Shown piece by piece: positions 20,936 through 31,066 of a stretch of DNA of 64,000 nt. The DNA comes from Ryuthela nishihirai (lineage: Eukaryota; Arthropoda; Arachnida; Araneae; Heptathelidae). The translations under genes were made by a program, and so were the position numbers. The number at the start of each line of letters is the position of its first letter. Positions within the stretch are counted from its first letter, which is position 1. Below the pieces are notes generated by a model. It saw only the letters and a program-made list of their open reading frames with translations, was not told where the DNA came from and searched no databases. Location of the stretch: NCBI GenBank assembly GCA_038380435.1, contig JAWZYU010000004.1:20496001-20560000 (forward strand). The letters run 5' to 3'.

Positions 20936-21850
20936 TGCCCGCTTTTTCTCGGCTTTAACTTATACTAAATGACGCAGAGTAGCAAGCATCAAGGCGTATT
21001 CCGAACAGGGTACGGACACTCAGTTACGTCACCGGTGACTTCACTAGTGGCAGAAGCTTTCGGCTCCCTGTGATGCCTTAGGTACTAGACAGATCGGTGC
21101 CGAATTTAGTGTGGAAGTCCCACGTCAATCTTTCTACATAAGGTTTCGAGATCGGATTCCTACTAAAAGTGTGGCGGGGGTGGCTCAGTCGGTAGCGCGC
21201 CAGGCTCGTGATCTGTAGTTCCCAGGTTCGAGTCGCAGCTGGGTCAACGTTGAGATTTATCTCCGCAAATTTCTCCCGCCCTTCCCACAGTCAGTAGGGG
21301 ACACCGATGGGCTTGGAAAGGCCGCCGTTCGTCTGATGAGACGTTAAGCCGTGATTCCGTGTGCGGGAGAGACATACCCTGTGCACGTTAAAGAACACGC
21401 TGGATGGCCTTGACGGGAGGATACCATCTGTCTCCCAACAGCTATTCCAGTGGGTCCCCTCCCCCAACCTTCTCTGAGCCTTCGGGGTCCATGTGACCTG
21501 GCCATTTAGCCCATGGTGTGCAAAAAGGTGCCGCTCAGAGCTAAAACAACCCAACCTACTAAAAGTGTGGTCGGGATTAAACTTGCCGCAAGTGCCCGAA
21601 ATCTTTGGGGATGCAACCATCGCCTACCTTGTGAGTGGAGTAGTACGTTATCGATGTGAAAAGTTGTTAACGGACAGAAGTTCCGGGTCCAGTTTTTGGA
21701 GGAGGGCATAAATTTATGGGATCGAAATTCTTACAGTGCACAAGTTCTAATGAGATGAAGCAATAGGCAGAATTTCGAGGTCTCTCACCGTTTAGGAGAT
21801 GTTATCGAACAAACAGACAGACAGACAAACTCTATAAAATATATAATAGA
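20936..21850 (+). repeat. Rep-D copy 2, split by a SINE-A
   Basis: Uninterrupted at the sites where copy 1 holds the MITE composite (21637-21656) and the hAT (21790-21797). Ends in CAAACAGACAGACAGAC and AT-rich sequence. Overall divergence from copy 1 is high, so the two are not a recent duplication. Confidence 0.65.
21175..21554 (+). mobile_element. SINE-A, full length, inside Rep-D copy 2
   Basis: Exact 16-bp duplication CCTACTAAAAGTGTGG at 21159-21174 and 21555-21570. Head and tail complete; B box GGTTCGAGTCG has one change. Confidence 0.92.
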
Positions 21851-23179
21851 TAATAAATAAAATCATCGACAGCGTTTGGTCAACTGGGAGGGGGAATAAA
21901 AAAGGGGATTTTTTGCCTAGTGGAGACAAAAACAATATTTTGATTGAAGTTTGCAACTTATGTTTTTCATCTACTCACGCATGAAGAACATTATCTTTGA
22001 TTCGAGAAGGAGAGAAAAATAGCTCTTCTTCCTTCTTAATGATATTTGTAATCATTAAAAGGAAATAAAAAAATAGTTAATTAAGGGCAAACAAATGACT
22101 CGAACTCTAATTGGTTTATTCATGACGGACGGATTTTCGTTACAAATCAGGAGCACAATGCGTGACAAACATATTGAGCAGGCCTTTGCTAAATGATGTT
22201 TTGTTGATTAACCACTATAGTTGGAATGAATCCCTTTCATGCCATTTGGAATAAATAGCGTTCATGTTCAACGTGTAACGTAAACATGTAAACGTCAAAG
22301 TAAATTCACAATCGAGTCTTCTGTTCAATTTCATAATTAGTCGTATCTGGCATAGGAATTAGGGATTAGAGCTACAGCAAGCAAAAATTCTTGTGTTAAC
22401 TGCAACTGAGGAAGTGGTTAGCATTGATTTCGGTCCTAGTAGGGTATGTCCTTGTACAAACTAGGAGTAGTTTTAAAGTTTTTTCCATGTTTATGTGTTG
22501 CAAAAAAAACCCGCAAAATCACACAAAGTAAATAAAATTATTGTATTAAATTTTTTATTTGTAATAGCACAAATTAAAAGTTTGGCTGGAATGAAATTTT
22601 TAATCTGAATAATGGTTAGTCTTTTTTTTTTAGTCCAGAAGTATCCCTTCATGTTACTTCTAATTATTTTTTCTTCTAACTATTATTTCTCTGCATTCCT
22701 TCCACTCTTCATCTTAGAGTACAAAAATTCCTTCTCAGCGTTCTTGTTTCTTTTGTGTTTCTTCTTCGTGCTATGTTATTTCTCTTACGTTTCGGAGTTC
22801 ATCCTACTGAATTTATTTGCAATTCTTACATTTTTACATTTAATCATTTCAATCATGATCTAATCTGATCTTATAATATCAACACTCAAACAAAACACTA
22901 ATTTTATATATCAGAATTTAGATTTAAGCGCACGTGTAGTGTTTTAATACGCATGCATTACAATTCCAAATCTATGAAAGCCATTATCCGTTGAGGTGAA
23001 AGCATTCACATGTAATAAGAACTCCTAGATTTCAGCAGTCTTACCGTTTATTTCAAATACCAATTTATCTAAGCATAAATTCTTACACCTGTTGATTGAA
23101 ATAATTTCTTAAATCAAACCTCAATATACTCATACAAAACTCTCTAAACGGCATTTCATGTGTAAGCTTATACACATTA
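21851..23179. other. AT-rich unique sequence
   Basis: The hydrophobic open frame at 22612-22863 reflects a T-rich strand and is not convincing as a gene. No repeat family is recognised. Confidence 0.45.
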
Positions 23180-23191
23180 CACTCTAAAGTA

Positions 23192-23576
23192 GGGGCGGGG
23201 GTGGCTCAGTCGGTAGCGCGCCAAGCTCGTAATCTGTAGTTCCCAGGTTCGAGTCCCAGCTGTGTCATCGTTGAGATTTATCTCCGCAAAATTCCCCGCC
23301 CTGCCCACGGTCAGTAGGGAACACCGATGGGCTTGGAAAGACCGCCGTCCGTCGGATGGGACGTTAAGCCGTGGCCCCGTGTGCGGGAGAGCCATACCCT
23401 GTGCACGTTAAAGAACACGCTGGATGGCCTTGACGGGAGGCTACCATCTGTCTCCCAACAGCTGCTCCAGTGGGTCCCCTCCCCCAACCTTCTCTGAGCT
23501 TTTGGGGTCCTTGTGACCTGGCCATTTAGCCCATGGTGTGCAAAAAAGTGCTGCTAAGAGGTAAAACAACCCAACC
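23192..23576 (+). mobile_element. SINE-A, full length
   Basis: Exact duplication CACTCTAAAGTA at 23180-23191 and 23577-23588. Confidence 0.92.
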
Positions 23577-23588
23577 CACTCTAAAGTA

Positions 23589-24199
23589 TTTCACACTTTT
23601 AACCATTTACACACGTACTGTATACGTACAAGTATATGACTTATGTTGACCTGACTGTTAAATACGTTCAAAAACGCAATAAATGACTTTGAAAATTAAA
23701 CAAATCTTCTTTTCCCCTATAATTGAGCTGAAAGAAGGTTTTCCAGTTCTTCGAGGTAATGAATCAAATGTTGCAACAGTACACTCACCTCTAACACTAA
23801 CTCTAAATATCTTTCTGCAGTTACGCTAAAAAAACACACACACTCATAGGTTTTTAAAATAAATTACAAGTGTTTTCACAACGACTTTTAAAACGAGTCA
23901 AGAATAATTAATGGTCTGTCGTTAGCCGCATGAAACAAACGACCATGGCCAACGTGTAAAAACATCTAAAAACCAAAACAAATTCAGAAATTAATCTTCT
24001 GTTTAATTTCTTAATTAGGCAATTTCTTACTTTCTTAAAAGGAAAGGTTTTACACGAATTTGCTGAAGGAGCTAGAGAACGAGTGGTCTGATGAAGACTG
24101 AGTCTATTTTTCCTTTTCTTTTGAAGATATTGAAAGAATCTCCACTGAGCATTTAATTCTCCCCCCCCCCCCTTCATCTTTGTCAGAGCAGTTGTTTGT
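23589..24199. other. Unique sequence
   Basis: AT-rich with a C run near 24161-24172. Nothing recognised. Confidence 0.4.
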
Positions 24200-24422
24200 T
24201 CGTTTTTTTCCCCTCCAGCCAACGCAGCAGACATCCCAGCAACAGCGGCCGTTCGCTTCGTTTCCTTGAACTCTCCTCTGATGTCTCGCGGACAGATTTA
24301 GCCCAACGTGCCGAGACTCGAGCGAAGAAGGATCAGGCTGTCTGGAATTCTTCTCTCTGAAGGATCTTCGGAAAGAAAGGATTAACGGAAGATGATCGTC
24401 AGTAGGACGAATTATATGGTGG
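24200..24422 (+). other. Possible first exon of a host gene (uncertain)
   Basis: A GC-richer island ends in an ATG (24391) with ten codons leading to ATGGTG|GTGAGTG, a good splice-donor match at 24422/24423. The arrangement of GC-rich leader, short coding start and donor resembles a 5' exon, but no TATA box, downstream exon or homology is visible. It could equally be chance. Confidence 0.18.
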
Positions 24423-24455
24423 TGAGTGTCATGGCTCGAAAGGTTCCGTTATTGC

Positions 24456-24846
24456 AGAAAGATACACTTAAAAAAAACTAAAAAATTAAGTGTATCTTTC
24501 TTACACACTTAATATTAATCAATATTTAATCAGTCAAATAATCTAATCAAAATATTGTTGTTGAAAGAAACATACCTCAAAAGTTTTACAGTTGCATGAA
24601 ACACTGAAATTTTTGGTGTTGAAATTTATGGGCTAAAATTCCTTACCATTTGAACCTCAAATTTTGAATATTTGTAAATGCTCCTCGTCGAAAGAAGACA
24701 CGAATTTTAATTTTTGCGTTTCATTTTGAAAAGAAGTCAGTCACAAATATCATTGCGTTAAGGTCGATATTTGTGACTGACTGAATAGAATATTTTGTCA
24801 GTCGAAAATTTAATATTCTAACAAGTGTTAAGTACACACTTGTTAG
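24456..24846. repeat. Cluster of perfect hairpins
   Basis: Three long exact stems: 24456-24471 with 24486-24501 (16 bp), 24735-24751 with 24766-24782 (17 bp), and 24818-24828 with 24836-24846 (11 bp). A weaker 7-bp stem lies between the last two. The middle stem starts at the edge of a Rep-E copy. Confidence 0.75.
24546..24760 (+). repeat. Rep-E copy 1
   Basis: Matches 25850-26055 at an estimated 80 percent, including TTATGGGCTAAAATT, CATTTGAACC, AATATTTGTAA and GCTCCTC. No coding potential. Confidence 0.7.
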
Positions 24847-25125
24847 TTTTCGGCAATGAATACGGAAATTTAATGGACTTCTCTCAGACATATAATAGAG
24901 AAATGAATTTGGGAATAGAAATTCTTTGATAATGTTCGATGTAAGAAATTAGATTTTCATTTTCGGTGAATCTGTATGAACAGAATAATAAACCGTGGAA
25001 TGTACAGTCATAGAATGCTGCTGCTGTCATTAATCGATTACGTTTTCGCTCCTAATTTTTAAAGTGATAAGGCAGCATTGCCCTACAATTTAAAAAGAGC
25101 AGCAAAATATTAATCTTCACTTGGG

Positions 25126-25518
25126 TTGGGTTGGGTTGTTTTACCTCTGAGCGGCACTTTTTTGCACACCATGGGCTAAATGGCCAGGTCACATGGACTC
25201 CGAAGGCTCAGAGAAGGTTGGGTGAGGGGACCCACTGAAACAGCTGTTGGGAGACAGATGGTAGTCTCCCGTCAAGGCCATCCAGTGTGTTCTTTAACGT
25301 GCACAGGGTATGGCTCTCCCGTACAAGGGGCCACGGCTTAACGTCCCATCCGACGGACGGCGGCCTTTCCAAGCCCATCGGTATCCCCTACTGACCGTGG
25401 GCAGGACGGGGAATTTTGCGGAGATAAATCTCAACGCTGACCCAGCTGGGACTCGAACCTGGGAACTACAGATTACGAGCCTGGCGCGCTACCGACTGAG
25501 CCCCCCCCCCCCCGCCCC
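25126..25518 (-). mobile_element. SINE-A with expanded C tract
   Basis: Tail TTGGGTTGGGTTG at left. The head, normally GAGCCACCCCCGCCCC, is here GAG followed by 15 C, probably by slippage. Exact duplication CTTCACTTGGG at 25115-25125 and 25519-25529. Confidence 0.9.
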
Positions 25519-25849
25519 CTTCACTTGGGAAATCTCAAAAACTTTCAATAAAAGCATTTATATATTACGTTAGGAAATGTCCAATTAGATATCTGTAAAG
25601 AATTTGTATAAACATCATTGAGAATTGTGTTAACAGGATCGTTTTTACGACTAAGAGAAGGGTCTTTAAACCTTTCAACAAGTGGGGTTCCTTTGATTAT
25701 TATTATAAGCAATAATAATATTCCATAATTGTAAAAAAAATTAAATGAACGCTATAAAATTGATTTTTATCAATTAAAATTAATGAAGCTTAAATTAAAA
25801 TACAGATCGAACACAAATGTTACTTGGCATTGACTACGTATTTATTCTC

Positions 25850-26055
25850 TTCAAAATATTGATCGAGAACGAAACATCCCACAAAAGTTTTACACTTGCA
25901 TGAAATACTAAGATTTTTGGTATTGAATTTATGGGCTAAAATTTCTTTCCATTTGAACCATAAATTTTCAATATTTGTAAGTGCTCCTCAGCCAAAGAAC
26001 GCACGAATTTTAATTTTTTCATTCTATTTTGTAAAGAAGCCAGTCACAAATATAC
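25850..26055 (+). repeat. Rep-E copy 2
   Basis: Second copy of the element at 24546-24760, ending CCAGTCACAAATAT. It lacks the hairpin that follows copy 1. Confidence 0.7.
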
Positions 26056-26819
26056 ACAGTACCTGAGATTGAAACTATATTTCGTGTAAAAATTGCATTT
26101 GATATTTTACTCCTGAAAGCATTTATGAAAGTTTGGCAACTATCCTTTTTTAAATTTTTACTCTATATATCATTAGTTTGAAAGTCAACTACTTCCATAT
26201 TTTAAGTTACGATCACTTGTTAAATTTTTAACACTTGAACGTTTTTTTAAGTTACGATCAGTTGGTCCAATTCACAACCAAATGGATTTTGGAATAATCT
26301 TTTTTCCTCAACTATTAATTCAAGTCAATGAAACGATCCTGAAACTGCTGTTTCAAATATGAAAGTATCTAGAAGAGCGAAATTATTTTGAATGATATTT
26401 ATTTTTTTTCACTTTTAAAATTTTTTTAAATTAAATAAATCTAATTGATTTACTAAAAACATAAAAGACTAATGAAATGTTTCAGAACTGTGGGTTGATA
26501 GTAAATGCAAGAGAAAGAATTTTACCTCTCTTATGAACTTGGCTTTTTTTTTAGCTTAGATTCAGTCGAAATTTTATTATTTAAATTCTCCATCAAGTCA
26601 TGCCTTCTCTTAACTTCGCTCGACACCTTTTGAGATTTTCTTTTTTTCTCCTAAATCACCTCTTAGCCTATGCACAGCTATACTGACAACTCTGAGTATT
26701 GAAATATACCTTTTAAAATGCGCAATTCTTCGATATTGAGACCTCAAAGAATTCAGTCTAAATAGTCATATCATCACTCAAATTCACAATTCCTTAGCTT
26801 TCAAGTTACAACCAATTCG
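26056..26819. other. AT-rich unique sequence
   Basis: TTAAGTTACGATCA(C/G)TTG occurs twice (about 26207 and 26259). Nothing else recognised. Confidence 0.4.
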
Positions 26820-27030
26820 TAGCAGGTCCGGACCCATAAAATAAAACAAAAAAAGTGGGGAGGGGAGGAGGCTAGCGAAGCAATCGACCATGAATAAGGT
26901 AAAAGTTGGAAAACGGCAAGAGACTTGATTTCCATTGAAGTATAACATTTTTCCCTTTGTTTTACAGGATTTAAAAAAAATTCTTGAAAAAAGTGCAAAA
27001 ATCCGCAGGTGTAATCATTTTTGATCTCCG
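26820..27030 (-). repeat. Rep-G copy
   Basis: GCAGGTCCGGACCCATAAAA, then a G-rich tract, GGCAAGAGACTTGATTTCC, then TTTACAGGATTTAAAAAAAA: Rep-G order in reverse. Confidence 0.55.
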
Positions 27031-27271
27031 TTATCGTTACTAGCATTCTCAAAGGGATTCGGAGCAATATGTGCATCGTAAAATATAGCTTTGAAGTTTG
27101 TTGCTCTTAAAGAAATAAATGTTAAAAATCTAATATAAATGGTAAAACGTCTGATGTTTTTCATTTACTCAGCGTTAAGATTCGAAGAATCCTTATCCCG
27201 TCAATGAATTCAAAATTAATCAGCGTGGTTCATTAATCTTTAAAATAAATATAAATTAAAAAATCTATTAT

Positions 27272-27491
27272 CCTAATATGCACTCTGAAAGTAGAAAATA
27301 AACCTAAAGCATATAGATGGTTAGGTTACTGGATCCGTATTCACTTCAAAGGAAGAAAAGACTACGACAATTCTTGTTGAATAGACAAATCGGCGTCCTA
27401 TCTTCCTTTGAAGCGAATGCGAATTCATTGGCTAATTTCACCATCGATATGCTTTAGGTTTATATTTTACTTTTTAGAGCGCATATAGGAA
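27272..27491. mobile_element. MITE with ~90-bp inverted repeats
   Basis: The left arm CCTAATATGCACTCTGAAAG...AACCTAAAGCATATAGATGG is inverse to the right arm CCATCGATATGCTTTAGGTT...AGAGCGCATATAGG. A second inner pair is CTTCAAAGGAAG / CTTCCTTTGAAG. Target duplication unclear; superfamily not assigned. Confidence 0.7.
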
Positions 27492-27685
27492 GATACATAT
27501 TTTTAAAATTTTATAATATTTTACTTTATCACTAAAAAGACCTCTTTAAAAACTTTCATTTGACTCATTAAGATCGATTCCGTTTTCGGTCCCCTATTTG
27601 TGCGGGGGGAGGGGGGGAAGAAAGAGCGGGCGTGATCTGAGGTAGCTCACGGCATAGATGTCATGCACATACATACAAAAGCCTC

Positions 27686-28280
27686 ATGCAGCCATGGACT
27701 ACGGAGGTCCAACCAAACTTGGCAATTTTGTACTCCAAACACGTCTGTCCTTAGCTATAGTTGCTGCATTTGGCCATTGCTGGCAATTCTAGCAAGGCAA
27801 TGCTTGTAGAAAGTGTCTGCCCATCTTATCCTAGGTCTCACCCTTTTCCTGAGACCTTTAGGCACACTGTTCATAAGCCTATTCAGCAATCTACTGCTTG
27901 CTTACGGGCAACAATAGCAAAACCTCTCTGCACAATAAGCTGCTCAAAGGAGGTTGCCGAATCCTTTGCCTAACCTCATCATTACTTACAAAGCCAAACC
28001 ACCTAATGCCCAAGATACCACCCAATCATCTAGAATCAAAAGCATCAAGTTTCCTGTTATCTTGCTTACAGAGGGTTAACCTTTCACTACCATAACTAAC
28101 CGTAGAAAGAACCAAACTATAGTCTTTAGGTGTACATGAGACTTTAGTCCAGCTTTAGTCTTTAGGTGTACATGACTATTCTTCCATACTCTTCAAAGTT
28201 TCTTAAAGTCCCAGCAGCAATCCCTATTCTTCTCTTTATCTCATGCTGCACACCATAAACAGCTCCCAAGATAATTACTT
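27686..28280 (-). pseudogene. RTE-1 3'-end fragment, minus strand
   Basis: The reverse complement aligns with the last ~600 bp of the RTE at 58,903-62,882: GGTGGTTTGGCTTTGTAAG, GATGAGGTTAGGCAAAGG, CTTATTGTGCAGAGAGG and the terminal CCATGGCTGCATG. It has indels and a small internal duplication of GTCTTTAGGTGTACATGA. At the place where the long RTE copy has a TAA stop, this copy has CAA. Confidence 0.8.
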
Positions 28281-28415
28281 CGTGTCACGTGACACATTCG
28301 TGTCACGTGACACGAAGGTTGCCAGATCACTAATTTCTAAAAAAATCGTTGCCAGATATTTTTTCTGAATTTTGAAATCAACCATAGTGTTCGGATACTT
28401 TTTTGAGCGACTGTA
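28281..28415. mobile_element. MITE-1, right half only
   Basis: Starts at the palindrome centre (GTGTCACGTGACAC, present twice) and ends GAGCGACTGTA. The left half is absent; the element abuts the RTE fragment without a duplication. Confidence 0.8.
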
Positions 28416-28480
28416 CGTCGGTGTCCCCTCTCTGACAGGGGGCAGGGTGGGATTTATCAGAGATAAATCTCAACTTCCCT
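28416..28480 (-). mobile_element. SINE-A middle fragment
   Basis: CGGTGTCCCCTCTCTGAC, GGGCAGGGTGGG and AGATAAATCTCAAC are SINE-A middle sequence joined directly to the MITE-1 half. Confidence 0.6.
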
Positions 28481-28843
28481 TAGGAGGTAAAGAAGCGGTG
28501 AGGGGAAGGGGAGATTCGAAGCAACCTACGACACCTCCCCACATGAGAAGGGATCTTTTGACATCAAACGCGTAACCGTGGGCACTCTCATTCAAAAGAT
28601 CTAGTAAAAGAACAAATTTCGCATTTCTTTTTTAGTGAAGAAACACGGGGTACATTTTTTGTAGGGAAATATTTCTCACGTCATAGACTTTGACACACTA
28701 CTTGTTATGTTCAAGCTTCGCATTCAAAAAATATACTACAACATCCTTCATATATATATATGTACCCTCTGTTTTAAGGGGGAGGGGAAGAATAGATGGG
28801 GCTAAATGTTTTATAACCTATGACACTCCCCATGTCACAACTT

Positions 28844-29148
28844 CGAAACTCCCCTCCCTGCCCACGGTCAGTAGGGGACACCGATGGGCTTAGAAAGGTC
28901 GCCGTCCGTCGGATGCCGTGGCCCCTTGTGCGGGAGAGCCATATCCTGTGCCATATCCTGTGCGGGAGAGCCATATCCTATGCACGCTGGATGGCCTTGA
29001 CGGGAGGCTACCATCTATCTCCTAACAGCTGTTCCAGTGGGTCCGCTCCCCCAACCTGCTCTGAGCCTTCGGGGTCCTTGTGACCTGGCCATTTAGCCCA
29101 TGGTGTGCAAAAAAGTGCCGCTCAGAAGTAAAACAATGCAACCCAACC
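28844..29148 (+). mobile_element. SINE-A body feeding a tandem array
   Basis: A 5'-truncated SINE-A (from CTCCCCTCCCTGCCCACGG) with its first complete 3' domain. An internal short duplication of GCGGGAGAGCCATATCC occurs at about 28930-28980. Together with the following array it lies inside the exact 15-bp duplication CCCATGTCACAACTT (28829-28843 and 30627-30641). Confidence 0.85.
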
Positions 29149-30626
29149 CCCAACCTTCTCTGAGCCTTCGGGGTCCTTCTGACCTGGCCATTTAGGCCAT
29201 GGTGTGCAAAAAAGTGCTGCTCAGTGGTAAAACAATGCAACCCAACCCCAACCTTCTCTGAGCCTTCGGGGTCCTTGTGACCTGGCCATTTAGCCCATGT
29301 TGTGCAAAAAAGTGCCGCTCAGAGGTAAAACAATGCAACCCAACCCCCAACCTTCTCTGAGCCTTCGGGGTCCTTCTGACCTGGCCATTTAGCCCATGGT
29401 GTGCAAAAAAGTGCCGCTCAGAGGTAAAACAACCCAAACCCAACCCCCAACCTTCTCTGAGTCTTCGGGGTCCTTGTGACCTGGCCATTTAGTCCGTGGT
29501 GTGCAAAAAAGTGCTGCTCAGTGGTAAAACAATGCAACCCAACCCCAACCTTCTCTGAGCCTTCGGGGTCCCTGTGACCTGGCCATTTAGCACATGGTGT
29601 GCAAAAAAGTGCCGCTCAAAGGTAAAACAATCCAACCCAGCCCCCAACCTTCTCTGAGCCTTCGGGGTCTTGTGACCTGGTCATTTAGCCCATGGTGTGC
29701 AAAAAAGTGCCGCTCAGAGGTAAAACAACCCAACCCAACCCCCAACCTTCTCTGAGCCTTCGGGGTCCTTGTGACCTGGCCATTTAGTCCGTGGTGTGCA
29801 AAAAAGTGCTGCTCAGTGGTAAAACAATGCAACCCAACCCCAACCTTCTCTGAGCCTTCGGGTCCCTGTGACCTGGCCATTTAGCACATGGTGTGCAAAA
29901 AAGTGCCGCTCAAAGGTAAAACAACCCAACCCAGCCCCCAACCTTCTCTGAGCCTTCGGGGTCCTTGTGACCTGGTCATTTAGCCCATGGTGTGCAAAAA
30001 AGTGCCGCTCAGAGGTAAAACAACCCAACCCAACCCCCAACCTTCTCTGAGCCTTCGGGGTCCTTGTGACCTGGCCATTTAGTCCGTGGTGTGCAAAAAA
30101 GTGCTGCTCAGTGGTAAAACAATGCAACCCAACCCCAACCTTCTCTGAGCCTTCGGGGTCCCTGTGACCTGGCCATTTAGCACATGGTGTGCAAAAAAGT
30201 GCCGCTCAAAGGTAAAACAATCCAACCCAGCCCCCAACCTTCTCTGAGCCTTCGGGGTCCTTGTGACCTGGCCATTTAGCCCATGGTGTGCAAAAAAAGT
30301 GCCGCTCAGAGGTAAAACAACCCAACCCAACCCCCAACCTTCTCTGAGCCTTCGGGGTCCTTGTGACCTGGCCATTTAGTCCGTGGTGTGCAAAAAAGTG
30401 CTGCTCAGTGGTAAAACAATGCAACCCAACCCCAACCTTCTCTGAGCCTTCGGGGTCCCTGTGACCTGGCCATTTAGCACATGGTGTGCAAAAAAGTGCC
30501 GCTCAAAGGTAAAACAACCCAACCCAGCCCCCAACCTTCTCTGAGCCTTCGGGGTCCTTGTGATCTGGTCATTTAGCCCATGGTGTGCAAAAAAGTGCCG
30601 CTCAGAGGTAAAACAACCCAACCCAA
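29149..30626 (+). repeat. SINE-derived ~98-bp satellite with A-B-C higher-order structure
   Basis: Fifteen further head-to-tail copies of the SINE-A 3' domain (CCAACCTTCTCTGAGCC ... GGTAAAACAACCCAACCC). Diagnostic variants: A = TTTAGCCCATGG with CTCAGAGG; B = TTTAGTCCGTGG with CTCAGTGG; C = CCCTGTGACC, TTTAGCACATGG and CTCAAAGG. From about 29348 the order is A B C A B C A B C A B C A. C units begin near 29547, 29843, 30138 and 30435, a ~296-bp higher-order period. Confidence 0.92.
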
Positions 30627-30641
30627 CCCATGTCACAACTT

Positions 30642-31001
30642 ACGTTTGACACATAGCTCGTTACTCTCGGCCATCGAGTTCCGAAAATAGTGGAACAACC
30701 AACTTCACTTCCCCCCTCCGTTTTAGAGGGAAAACCCCTAAAAAAAGCGGGGAGGAAAAATGGTTGCATGGGGGAAATTTTTTTATTTCGTTTACAAAAA
30801 AAAAGGAGCTAATGTACTAACTTTTGTCTGTAGACATCAAACTTTTTTGGTTTTAGAGATAATTTTTTTAAAAAAATTGGATTGGATAGGCATTTATGAA
30901 TATTACGATTCGCACTTTACGAATAGTCCAAAAGCTATAATTGCGCCATCTGACGGCGTAAAAGGTTGAAAATTGCAAAAGTTTAAACGAATACTGCAAG
31001 C
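30642..31001. other. AT-rich sequence, first arm of a diverged duplication
   Basis: 30760-31000 and 31085-31290 share TTTTAGAGATA, GATTCGCACTTT and a TCCAAA(A/G) block in the same order, at low identity. No gene recognised. Confidence 0.4.
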
Positions 31002-31066
31002 GACTCGAACCTGGGAACTGCAGATTACGAGCCTGGCGCGCTACCAACTGAGCCACCCCCGCCTCT
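31002..31066 (-). mobile_element. SINE-A head-only fragment
   Basis: The minus strand gives GGCGGGGGTGGCTCAGTTGG, the anticodon-like loop and the B box GGTTCGAGTC, then stops. It is the tRNA-like part without SINE body. It cannot be a functional tRNA because the 3' acceptor strand is missing. Confidence 0.65.

Noticed and set aside
22612..22863. 83-codon hydrophobic open frame resembling a membrane protein
   Set aside because: The strand is T-rich, so Phe/Leu/Ile codons dominate by composition; no pattern beyond that.
25122..25135. Telomere-like TTGGG repeats
   Set aside because: They are the variable tail of SINE-A (reverse of AACCC) and are confined to SINE ends; the arthropod telomere unit is TTAGG.
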